From: Microcaldota archaeon
GTDB taxonomy: Archaea > Micrarchaeota > Micrarchaeia > Anstonellales > Anstonellaceae
Assembly (NCBI GenBank): GCA_026396335.1
Contig: JAPLWZ010000101.1
Location: 1 to 7,324 of the forward strand
Direction of reading: 5' to 3'
DNA length: 7,324 nt
In this document: positions 1-5,788 of the stretch, piece after piece
How positions within the stretch are numbered: position 1 is the first letter of the stretch
Layout of the letters: each line of letters starts with the position of its first letter
Notes under the pieces: generated by a model
The model's database searches: none
The model's input: the letters and a program-made list of their open reading frames with translations, nothing else
What the model was told of the DNA's origin: nothing
Program-made: the position numbers and the translations under genes

Positions 1-777
1 TTCCTTTCCCCCCTGAACAATTTCCGCCTTGCCCCGCACTCTAACAATTCCCCTGCCAGTAGAGTAAGCATCTGCAATGCCTCGCCTGCCGACAATGAAT
101 CCGCCTGTTGGGAAGTCAGGCCCTGGCACAATCTGCCGCAGCATTTCCATTGGCACCTGCGGGTTGTCTATCATTGCAACTAGCGCATCAGTAACCTCTC
201 CCAGATTGTGCGGCGGCATATTCGTAGCCATGCCAACAGCAATGCCCGACGAGCCGTTCACAAGAAGGTTCGGCACCCTGCAAGGCAGCACAAGCGGCTC
301 CTTGAGCGTGGCATCGAAATTCGGCGTGAAGTCCACTGTCTCCTTCTCAATATCAACAAGCATTTCCTCTGCGAACTTCTTGAGCCGCGCCTCGGTGTAC
401 CTCATGGCAGCCGGGTTGTCCCCGTCCACCGAGCCGAAGTTGCCCTGCCCCTCCACAAGCATGTACCTCATGGAAAAGTCCTGCGCCATTCTCACCATCG
501 AATCGTAAATCGCCACGTCGCCGTGCGGGTGGTATTTACCAAGCACCTCTCCCACTACGCGGGCGGATTTCTTGTACGGCTTGTCATGCGTGTTTGACAG
601 CTCGTACATTGCGAAAAGTATTCTCCTGTGAACCGGTTTGAGCCCGTCCCTAACATCAGGTAGCGCGCGCCCCACAATGACCGACATGGCATAATCTAGG
701 TAGGAGGTGCGCATCTCACGCTCAACAGAGCGCTGCAGTATTTTCCCGTGCTGGTATTCCCGTTTTTCGTCAGCCAT
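1..777 (-). CDS. gyrA: DNA gyrase subunit A, N-terminal part (cut by left window edge)
   Basis: GyrA is the DNA-breakage and rejoining subunit of gyrase (A2B2), which supercoils DNA using ATP hydrolysed by GyrB. The frame is open from ATG at 777 to base 1, giving 259 residues out of about 800 expected. The winged-helix region is clear: SYLDYAMSVIVGRALPDVRDG near residues 25-45, KPVHRRILF, GKYHPHGD at 80-87, then GQGNFGS and AAMRYTEARL. The catalytic tyrosine is Tyr127 (codon 397-399), preceded by Arg126. GIAVGMATNMPPHN follows at about 199-212. At the position of E. coli Ser83, the main quinolone contact, this protein has Val88; the acidic residue equivalent to Asp87 is kept (Asp92). The start is supported by alignment with bacterial GyrA and by a TTGAGG-like stretch about 8 bases upstream. 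It lies 32 bases downstream of the gyrB stop and is presumably co-transcribed with it. No frame damage is seen here, unlike gyrB. Identification is certain. Confidence 0.97.
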   Translation of the reverse strand, partial: MADEKREYQHGKILQRSVEREMRTSYLDYAMSVIVGRALPDVRDGLKPVHRRILFAMYELSNTHDKPYKKSARVVGEVLGKYHPHGDVAIYDSMVRMAQDFSMRYMLVEGQGNFGSVDGDNPAAMRYTEARLKKFAEEMLVDIEKETVDFTPNFDATLKEPLVLPCRVPNLLVNGSSGIAVGMATNMPPHNLGEVTDALVAMIDNPQVPMEMLRQIVPGPDFPTGGFIVGRRGIADAYSTGRGIVRVRGKAEIVQGGKE

Positions 778-809
778 GAAATTTGCCTCAATCAAATAAT
801 GAAAACTAA

Positions 810-1589
810 TCAAACATCCAAATTCTTGACTTCCTTTGCATGAGCCTCTATGAACAGTTTCCTCGGCTCCACTTCATCGCCCATGAGGATGGTGAATATC
901 TCATCCGCCTTCATCGCGTCTTCCACAGTGATTTGCAGCAATATCCTGTTTGCCGGGTCCATAGTAGTCGACCAAAGCTGCTCAGGATTCATTTCACCCA
1001 ATCCCTTGTAGCGCTGCGTGGTGGTTCCGTCGCCCCACTGCGCAAGCAGCTTGTCCTTTTCCGCATCCGAGTAAGCATAAACTTCCTGCTTGCCCTTTTT
1101 CACCTTGTAAAGCGGGGGCTGCGCGATGAATATGTGCCCCTTGTCCACAAGTTCGCGCAAGTACCTAAAGAAAAGCGTGAGGAGCAGCGTGCGTATGTGC
1201 GCGCCGTCAACATCAGCATCGGTCATGATCACAACTTTATGGTACCTTAGTTTTGAAATGTCAAAGTCCTCGCCAAAGCCAGTGCCAAGCGCGGAAATAA
1301 GTGTCCTGATTCCATCGCTGTTCAATATTTTCGCAATCTGCGCCTTTTCCACATTCAATATTTTCCCGCGCAAAGGTAGAATTGCCTGGAACTTCCTGTC
1401 GCGCCCCTGCTTTGCGCTTCCGCCTGCCGAATCTCCTTCCACAACATAAATTTCACTCTTCGCAGGGTCCTCTTCCGAGCAATCAGCAAGCTTTCCAGGC
1501 AGTACGCCTCCCTCCATCGCGCCCTTGCGCCTAACGAGCTCACGCGCCTTTGCGCAGCCTCTCTCGCATGCGCGGCACTCGTCGGTCAT
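810..1589 (-). CDS. gyrB: DNA gyrase subunit B, C-terminal fragment (TOPRIM half of a broken gyrB)
   Basis: This frame carries the TOPRIM and GyrA-binding half of GyrB. Numbered from the ATG at 1589, it shows RELVRRKGAMEGG (17-28), PGKLADC, the TOPRIM glutamate in EGDSAGGSAKQGRD (Glu51), LPLRGKILNVEKA, the metal-binding MTDADVDGAHIRTLLLT (122-138), IAQPPLYKVKKGK, and RYKGLGEMNPEQLW (193-206). It ends in KNLDV, as full GyrB proteins do. Homology begins only around Lys14; the first 13 residues (MTDECRACERGCA) are out-of-frame or junction sequence, so the ATG is probably not a natural start. The upstream half lies in another frame and overlaps it by 50 bases. The preceding conserved region, roughly GDD to AREAA and about 60 residues in E. 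coli GyrB, is not in the DNA. A single missing base near 1548-1552 would also explain why an A-R-E-A-A helix is read in the third frame. It may be a pseudogene part or an assembly artefact. Confidence 0.9.
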   Translation of the reverse strand: MTDECRACERGCAKARELVRRKGAMEGGVLPGKLADCSEEDPAKSEIYVVEGDSAGGSAKQGRDRKFQAILPLRGKILNVEKAQIAKILNSDGIRTLISALGTGFGEDFDISKLRYHKVVIMTDADVDGAHIRTLLLTLFFRYLRELVDKGHIFIAQPPLYKVKKGKQEVYAYSDAEKDKLLAQWGDGTTTQRYKGLGEMNPEQLWSTTMDPANRILLQITVEDAMKADEIFTILMGDEVEPRKLFIEAHAKEVKNLDV

Positions 1590-2547
1590 CGCCGGAAATT
1601 TTCACTTCCTTGTCTTTCTTCCCGGTGTTCGCTACTGCGTAATCATTAATCGTCCTTGTGAGCGCGGAACGGAACCCCACAAGGTGGAATCCGCCCTCTA
1701 TAGTATTGATGTTATTCGCAAAAGTGTAGATATTGTCCGCGTACCCCTCATTGTACTGCATGGCGACTTCCACATTGATGTCGCCTTCCTGTTTTTCGAA
1801 ATGAATCGCCTTTGTGATTGGCGCCTTGTTCTTGTTGATGAACTCCACAAACGAAATCAGCCCGCCCGCGTACATGTTGTCTTCGGTTTCGCCCGAAAGT
1901 TCGTCCTTGATTATAATGTGCAGCCCCTTATTCAGGAACGCAAGCTCCCTTATCCTGTTTGCAAGTATGTCAAAATGGAACTCAATGCTGTTGAAAATCT
2001 GCGCATCCGGCTTGAAGCGCACCTTTGTGCCGCTTCCCTTTGCGGGCCCAATCTCTTTCACGGGCGTAACCGCCTTCCCCCGCTCGTACCTCTGCCTGTA
2101 AAGCTTCCCGTCGCGCTTTGTTTCCACTTCCAGCCATTCTGACAATGCGTTTACTACGGACACGCCCACTCCGTGCAAGCCGCCCGACACTTTGTAGGTT
2201 TTATTGTCGAACTTGCCGCCCGCGTGCAGGATGGTCATGACCACTTCGAGCGCGGATTTTCCAGTCTCCTCATGGATTTCAACAGGGATGCCCCTGCCGT
2301 CATCAGTAACAGTGATTACGCTCCCGTCCCCAATGGAAACCTCAATGTGCTTGGCGAAGCCGGCCAGTGCCTCATCAATGGAGTTATCCACCACTTCAAA
2401 GACCAGGTGGTGCAGCCCGCGCTCGCCAGTGTCCCCAATATACATCGAAGGGCGCTTTCTTACCGCATCCAGGCCTTCCAGTACCTGTATGTTTTTCGCA
2501 GTGTATTCGCCCTGTTTCGGTGCATTATCAGCATTCTGTGAAGCCAT
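1540..2547 (-). CDS. gyrB: DNA gyrase subunit B, N-terminal fragment (ATPase half of a broken gyrB)
   Basis: This frame carries the GHKL ATPase and most of the transducer domain. Numbered from the ATG at 2547 it shows VLEGLDAVRKRPSMYIG (22-38), the N-box EVVDNSIDEA (51-60), TDDGRGIP (81-88), the lid motif GGLHGVGVSVVNALS (122-136), TKVRFKPD (174-181), YADNIYTFANNINTIEGG (269-286) and TRTINDYA (298-305). Homology continues through ISGDD (Asp321). The last 14 residues, RRVPRMRERLRKGA, are unlike GyrB and lead to a TGA at 1540. Normally GyrB continues with a V-R-E-G-L segment, the QTK loop whose lysine contacts ATP, and a linker to TOPRIM; about 60 residues are missing. A GTG start at 2556 adds three residues; I prefer ATG 2547, placed about 22 bases after the AAAAATATT box at 2565-2573. 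First gene of the gyrBA operon. As written it could bind ATP but would lack the QTK lysine. Confidence 0.9.
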   Translation of the reverse strand: MASQNADNAPKQGEYTAKNIQVLEGLDAVRKRPSMYIGDTGERGLHHLVFEVVDNSIDEALAGFAKHIEVSIGDGSVITVTDDGRGIPVEIHEETGKSALEVVMTILHAGGKFDNKTYKVSGGLHGVGVSVVNALSEWLEVETKRDGKLYRQRYERGKAVTPVKEIGPAKGSGTKVRFKPDAQIFNSIEFHFDILANRIRELAFLNKGLHIIIKDELSGETEDNMYAGGLISFVEFINKNKAPITKAIHFEKQEGDINVEVAMQYNEGYADNIYTFANNINTIEGGFHLVGFRSALTRTINDYAVANTGKKDKEVKISGDDRRVPRMRERLRKGA

Positions 2548-2564
2548 GTTTACCACTAATTTCG

Positions 2565-2573
2565 AATATTTTT
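2565..2573 (-). promoter_or_regulatory. Candidate TATA box for gyrBA
   Basis: The leftward strand reads AAAAATATT, centred 22 bases before the ATG at 2547. This is slightly short of the usual 25-27 bases for a leaderless archaeal start, so the call is tentative. Other A/T runs upstream (around 2603-2610) could serve a transcript with a short leader. Confidence 0.35.
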
Positions 2574-2650
2574 GCAGAGCAGTTTTTCCACTATTCAGAA
2601 TGCATTTTTTACCCTAATTCCGAGTCATTTTTTGAAGCGTTTTTCCGCAT

Positions 2651-2660
2651 CCCCGCGGGG
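2651..2660. repeat. Perfect 10-base palindrome CCCCGCGGGG
   Basis: A GC-only perfect palindrome inside an otherwise AT-rich divergent promoter region. It could be a regulator-binding site affecting gyrBA or the cysteine-rich gene, but there is only one copy and no family match is known to me. Confidence 0.4.
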
Positions 2661-2791
2661 TGCATTTTACGTCGTAGAACTGACACTAATCTTATGGCAA
2701 AATGGGCTTATAAAGGTATGTGTTTTTGAAGATGGTTTTCAGCACCACTTTTCGGATTCGCCTACGGCCTTTTTCAGCGTCAAAATCCTCA

Positions 2792-2800
2792 TTATAAATA
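2792..2800 (+). promoter_or_regulatory. TATA box, leaderless promoter of the cysteine-rich gene
   Basis: TTATAAATA is centred at 2796, 25 bases before the ATG at 2821. That is the canonical archaeal spacing from TATA centre to transcription start. The mRNA is therefore predicted to begin at or within a base or two of the start codon, with no ribosome binding site needed. Confidence 0.7.
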
Positions 2801-2820
2801 TTGGCGCAAAATTAATGCCC

Positions 2821-4422
2821 ATGCCAAAGGCACCACCAAAATCGGGCGATCATGCGCCGCTGAACAAGCAGTGGAAAGCAACCTGCCGCATACTTTTTGG
2901 CGCAGAAATTGGCGAGCTTTCCGAGTTCGCGCCCTACCTTAAGGAAACAATGTTCCCCTGCAAGATGTTCAAGTCCGCACTTTCCGGCAAGCCCGTTATG
3001 GTTTCCAGCCCGCATTACCCGGACGCAGGCAAATACGCATCGCAAGAAGAGATAGCGAAGATGCAATCCCTTCCACTTTCCATAAACGACATCAAGGACA
3101 TAGATTCTCTTTTCGGGGCGGCTTCCGAGCGCGTGGTTTTCTGCGGCAACAAGCTCTTCGGGAAAAATGTGAATGTAAAAGAAGGCGACAATATAGCAGA
3201 CTGCCTGGAAGTGCTCCACTCTCACGACATTTACAACTCAAAGTACGTCGCCTACTCATCCATTGGCCGCGTTTCGGATAGCATATACGGCGTAAACATT
3301 TTCTGGAAGTGCAGCCACGCCATCCGCTGCTCGGAATGTACTGTCGCAGGCGCGCAGCGGTGCTTCGAATGCTACTATTCCACAGGCATTGCGGACTCCT
3401 ACTTCACATTCAACTGTTCCTCCTGCCAGGATTGCATGTTCTCCTTCAACCTGCGCGGGAAAAACTGCATGATTGGTAACCTGCAGCTTACGAAAGAGAG
3501 ATACCGCCAGCTGAAGGCAAAGCTCGTATCAGAAATGGCTGAAAAACTGCAAAAGGACAAGCGCCTGTTCTCAATTGGCGACATCGCAAGGCTTTCTTTT
3601 GAACAGGGGAAATCCGAGGCGCTTGAATTGCCGCCCTCGGCAGTTCCAATTGAAGTGGAGGGCGCATTCGCAGCCACAAGCAGGATTGTGCTTGGCAAGC
3701 AGCACAACAGCGGCAGGCTCGCCAAGTGGCTCATGAGCAGGGCGATTGGAATGAAAAAAGTCCGCGGCGCGCAAGGATCACCTGCCTTCAAATCCGACTC
3801 CCCAACTGGCAGGCTGGTTGGCAGCGGCAGGCTGGTGTCTTTCAACGAAGCGCTCGCATCATCAGCAAACAGCATCTCCATTTCCGAAAGCGAGCTCCCT
3901 TCTCTGGATGAAATCAAAAAAAGGGCTGCGCAGAAAGCCGCATTCAGTCTTGAGCTTCTGGAAGGGCAGAACAGGGGCGTATGCGACACGCTCCTGGCAT
4001 TCAATTCAAGCGACGTGTACCGCCTCTGGTGGTCTGTGCTCTCGAAGCATTCCGCCTACTCGACAGTGGTGACAGAGTCCGAGCACATATTCGGCGGCTG
4101 GGGAAGGAACATCTTCTCCCAGTTCTGCATCAACTGCGATAATCTGACTTACGCATCCAAGTGCTTTGAAACCGACAGCTCGTACCAGTGCCGCAACTGT
4201 TACTTCTGCCACAATTGTGAGGATGTTGAAGAGGGGATACTCTGTTTCAACGTGAAAGGCATGCGCTACGCGGTGCTGAACCAGCAGGTCACAAAGGAGG
4301 AATACGCGCGCATAAAGAAAATGCTCCTTGACTACATAAACAAGGAGCTTGACGCAAAGGGAAAGCTTGAGATTGACATATTCAGCATCGGTGCAGGGAA
4401 GAAGAAAAAGGAAAAGAAATGA
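2821..4422 (+). CDS. Cysteine-rich protein with two homologous halves, function unknown
   Basis: 533 residues; I cannot assign a function. Two Cys-rich blocks are seen: C164, C170, C173, C181, C184, C199, C202, C205, C216 in the first, and C436, C439, C448, C457, C460, C463, C466, C475 in the second. Each block is followed by an F-N-[LV]-[RK]-G segment, an L-N or G-N, then T-K-E-[RE]-Y and a Lys/Glu-rich helix ending at F-S-I-G (residues 249-252 and 521-524), so the protein is an internal duplication. Evenly spaced C-x2-C and C-x2-C-x2-C pairs suggest metal binding or a stacked repeat fold. The block resembles the cysteine-rich segment of uncharacterised archaeal and CPR proteins sometimes mislabelled 'CaiB/BaiF', from memory. 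A Ser/Ala-rich linker (about 255-395) separates the halves and the C-terminus is GKKKKEKK. No signal peptide or membrane segment is seen, so it is probably cytoplasmic. ATG 2821 is chosen from the TATA box at 2792-2800; ATG 2815 is possible. Divergent from gyrBA. Confidence 0.85.
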   Translation: MPKAPPKSGDHAPLNKQWKATCRILFGAEIGELSEFAPYLKETMFPCKMFKSALSGKPVMVSSPHYPDAGKYASQEEIAKMQSLPLSINDIKDIDSLFGAASERVVFCGNKLFGKNVNVKEGDNIADCLEVLHSHDIYNSKYVAYSSIGRVSDSIYGVNIFWKCSHAIRCSECTVAGAQRCFECYYSTGIADSYFTFNCSSCQDCMFSFNLRGKNCMIGNLQLTKERYRQLKAKLVSEMAEKLQKDKRLFSIGDIARLSFEQGKSEALELPPSAVPIEVEGAFAATSRIVLGKQHNSGRLAKWLMSRAIGMKKVRGAQGSPAFKSDSPTGRLVGSGRLVSFNEALASSANSISISESELPSLDEIKKRAAQKAAFSLELLEGQNRGVCDTLLAFNSSDVYRLWWSVLSKHSAYSTVVTESEHIFGGWGRNIFSQFCINCDNLTYASKCFETDSSYQCRNCYFCHNCEDVEEGILCFNVKGMRYAVLNQQVTKEEYARIKKMLLDYINKELDAKGKLEIDIFSIGAGKKKKEKK

Positions 4423-4427
4423 AAAAT
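4399..4427 (-). terminator. T-rich terminator of the CNNM gene
   Basis: Just past the stop of the leftward gene, its strand carries successive T runs (TTTTT, TTTT, TTTTT, separated by one to three bases). Archaeal RNA polymerase terminates at such oligo-T tracts without needing a hairpin. The same bases, read on the other strand, encode the lysine-rich tail GKKKKEKK of the converging gene. Confidence 0.45.
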
Positions 4428-4433
4428 TAGCAG

Positions 4434-5402
4434 CTACTTTATCTCCCCAACGATTTCCTCAAGCAAATCCTCAAGCGTGACAACACCCACAAACTCGCCC
4501 TTCTCATTTTCCACAATTGCGATATTTCTGCCCGTATCCTGCATTTTCGCAAATGCCTCGTGCGCCTTTGTGATTGTCCTGAATCGCAGCGGCTCCCATG
4601 CAATCTTGGAAAGGTGCCAGTCCGGGTGCTGGTAAAGCGCCTTGCCCATTATTTTTGCAGTGACCACGCCAACGACCTTCCCATCCATCATCACGGGGAA
4701 GCGCGAATATTCCGAGCCTTCAAGCGCCTTCTTGTGCGCCTCAGGTACCATAAGCTTCCCATCCAGCGCGACCACTCTGTTTCTCGGGGTCATTGCCTGC
4801 GCAACGGTCCTGTCTTCAAACGCAAGCACATTCTCAATCAATTGTTTTTCCTTTTGCGTAATGCTCTTGTGCTGCGCTCCAAGCTTCACAGCGGAGCGCA
4901 CATCTTCTTCTGAAAACTGCTCAATGCCTGTTGCCCTAGAATAAGCACCGGGTATCAGGCGGTTGATTAACTCAAAAACCATGATCAGCGGATAGGTAAG
5001 CCAATAGAATGCCTCGGTAAGCGGGGCAAACGTGAGCATTAGCTGCTCCCCGTGCGTGGTGGCAAAACTCTTCGGGGCGATTTCACCGAAGACAAGCACA
5101 ATGAATGTTATGGCACCCACTGCGATTCCAACGCCTGTGTCTCCGAATGCATCTATGGCAACTGCGGTGGCAAGCGCGGAAATGGCAATTGTCACAACTG
5201 TGGTGCCTATTATGAGCGCTATGATGACTTTGCGCCTGTGATTGCGCAGCCTCATGATGCTGTCCGCGCCCTTCACCTTTTTTTCCACCAGCGAATGCAG
5301 CCTCACCCTTGAAATGGACAGAAACGCCACCTCGATGGCTGCAAAGAAGGCGGATATTGCAAGAAGCACCAGCAGAAGAAGTGCCTCAGTTAGGGGATCC
5401 AT
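4434..5402 (-). CDS. CNNM (DUF21) membrane protein with CBS pair, CorC/TlyC-like
   Basis: 322 residues, in the cell membrane. The CNNM transmembrane domain spans about 1-150, with hydrophobic segments near 4-29, 57-82, 91-108 and 122-150. It contains S-A-F-F-A-A-I-E-V-A-F-L-S (17-29) and the family signature FGEIAPKSFATTHGE (105-119), where conserved small and acidic residues line the ion site. An acidic amphipathic stretch (FSEEDVRSAVKLG) leads into two CBS motifs: about 203-260 (AMTPRNRVVALD, then FPVMMDGKVVGVVT) and about 270-320 (ending GVVTLEDLLEEIVGEI). CBS pairs usually bind adenine nucleotides. Relatives (CNNM, CorB/CorC, YtfL) are linked to Mg2+ export or sodium-coupled Mg2+ transport; 'hemolysin' labels are historical. 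The protein stops right after the CBS pair, so the CorC_HlyC domain of many bacterial members is absent, as in some archaeal members. ATG 5402 lies 26 bases after TTTTTATTTT (5432-5423), consistent with a leaderless mRNA. It converges on the cysteine-rich gene with 11 bases between stops. Confidence 0.93.
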   Translation of the reverse strand: MDPLTEALLLLVLLAISAFFAAIEVAFLSISRVRLHSLVEKKVKGADSIMRLRNHRRKVIIALIIGTTVVTIAISALATAVAIDAFGDTGVGIAVGAITFIVLVFGEIAPKSFATTHGEQLMLTFAPLTEAFYWLTYPLIMVFELINRLIPGAYSRATGIEQFSEEDVRSAVKLGAQHKSITQKEKQLIENVLAFEDRTVAQAMTPRNRVVALDGKLMVPEAHKKALEGSEYSRFPVMMDGKVVGVVTAKIMGKALYQHPDWHLSKIAWEPLRFRTITKAHEAFAKMQDTGRNIAIVENEKGEFVGVVTLEDLLEEIVGEIK

Positions 5403-5422
5403 GAGAAAGACTGCGGGAAATG

Positions 5423-5432
5423 AAAATAAAAA
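5423..5432 (-). promoter_or_regulatory. TATA-like box of the CNNM gene
   Basis: The leftward strand reads TTTTTATTTT, centred 26 bases before the ATG at 5402, the spacing expected for a leaderless archaeal transcript. The sequence is A/T-only but not a consensus TATA box. Confidence 0.45.
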
Positions 5433-5497
5433 GCAGGGGGTCTGGGACTATGGCTAGTCGGCAAACTCTTCTGTTCGAGCACCGGAATCCTACTGGG

Positions 5498-5511
5498 AAA
5501 AGCTTTATAAG
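5498..5511 (+). promoter_or_regulatory. BRE plus TATA box of vapBC
   Basis: AAAAGC directly followed by TTTATAAG is a near-ideal archaeal TFB recognition element and TATA box. Centred at about 5507, it predicts a transcript starting near 5532-5534, which leaves a leader of about ten bases before the vapB start and overlaps the 9-base repeats. Confidence 0.75.
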
Positions 5512-5515
5512 AATT

Positions 5516-5542
5516 GGTGTAATAAGTGTAATAGGTGTAATG
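5516..5542 (+). repeat. Three tandem 9-base repeats at the vapBC start
   Basis: GGTGTAATA, AGTGTAATA and GGTGTAATG follow each other without a gap, one mismatch apart each. They fill the space between the TATA box and the start codon. Antitoxins of the ribbon-helix-helix type usually repress their own operon by binding short repeats in this place, so these are candidate VapB operators. The third copy also supplies an AGGTG ribosome-binding-like sequence at 5533-5537. Confidence 0.6.
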
Positions 5543-5788
5543 ATGGACTATATAACAAAAAAGATTCCGCGGAACCTAGTAGGCAGGTTAAGCAGGCTCA
5601 AAGCCCGGCTCGAACTTAAGGGTACTCGAAAGGTCACTGAAGGGGAAGTGTTTGCCCTTGCCCTCGCGAAGCTGGAGGAAGAGGTGGCAAAAGAGGAGCA
5701 ATACACACTGCTCCAGCTTGCAGGATTCATCAAAGGGGGAAAGAAAAGCAACGCCGCGGAAATCGACAAAGTAGTCTATGGGATTTGA
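5543..5788 (+). CDS. vapB: VapB-type antitoxin, ribbon-helix-helix-like
   Basis: 81 residues. The antitoxin of a type II pair binds and neutralises the VapC nuclease and represses its own promoter. The N-terminus has a short strand-like segment (DYITKKIP), followed by two predicted helices (RNLVGRLSRLKARLEL, residues 10-25, and VTEGEVFALALAKLEEEV, 31-48), the order expected of a ribbon-helix-helix DNA-binding domain. The C-terminal segment with FIKGGKKSNAAEIDKVVYG (62-80) resembles the toxin-wrapping tail of archaeal VapB proteins. ATG 5543 is preferred because AGGTG lies five bases upstream; ATG 5540 would leave only two. An in-frame extension upstream to 5420 crosses the promoter and is not credible. 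The stop codon TGA abuts the vapC ATG, so the two are co-transcribed and translationally coupled. The role is inferred mainly from the downstream PIN toxin; the DNA-binding fold is a prediction. Confidence 0.82.
   Translation: MDYITKKIPRNLVGRLSRLKARLELKGTRKVTEGEVFALALAKLEEEVAKEEQYTLLQLAGFIKGGKKSNAAEIDKVVYGI

Larger units (their letters stand above)
2548..2820. promoter_or_regulatory. Divergent intergenic region between gyrBA and the cysteine-rich gene
   Basis: About 270 bases hold the promoters of two opposite transcription units. The left side has an A/T box read leftward (AAAAATATT, 2573-2565) for gyrB. The right side has TTATAAATA at 2792-2800 for the rightward gene. In between lie an additional TTATAAA at 2708-2714, a perfect 10-base palindrome CCCCGCGGGG at 2651-2660, and a TGCATTTT direct repeat starting at 2601 and again at 2661, exactly 60 bases apart. 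The region is open in one rightward frame from 2572 but has no protein-like conservation visible. What binds the palindrome or repeat is unknown. Confidence 0.55.

Noticed and set aside
77..597. Rightward open frames over gyrA
   Set aside because: They are shadows of the gyrA reading frame on the other strand; they lack protein-like features and promoters.
1540..1600. Programmed frameshift joining the two gyrB halves
   Set aside because: A frameshift cannot restore about 60 missing conserved residues, and no slippery sequence or downstream structure stands out.
2572..2820. N-terminal extension of the cysteine-rich protein by 83 residues from ATG 2572
   Set aside because: It would run through the divergent promoter region and the TATA box at 2792-2800, has no protein-like pattern, and the ATG at 2821 has ideal leaderless spacing.
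3399..4004. Leftward 201-codon frame inside the cysteine-rich gene
   Set aside because: Serine- and leucine-rich antisense shadow of the real gene, with no recognisable motif.
5445..5500. tRNA-like fragment (TTCGAG between TTCTG and CGGAA)
   Set aside because: The loop would be nine bases instead of seven, and no acceptor, D or anticodon stem could be built on either strand.
5420..5542. N-terminal extension of VapB from ATG 5420
   Set aside because: It crosses the BRE/TATA box and the 9-base repeats, and adds 41 residues that antitoxins of this type do not have.
5516..5542. CRISPR-like or replication-origin iterons
   Set aside because: Units are only 9 bases, without spacers, and sit exactly in a promoter; no replication initiator gene is nearby.
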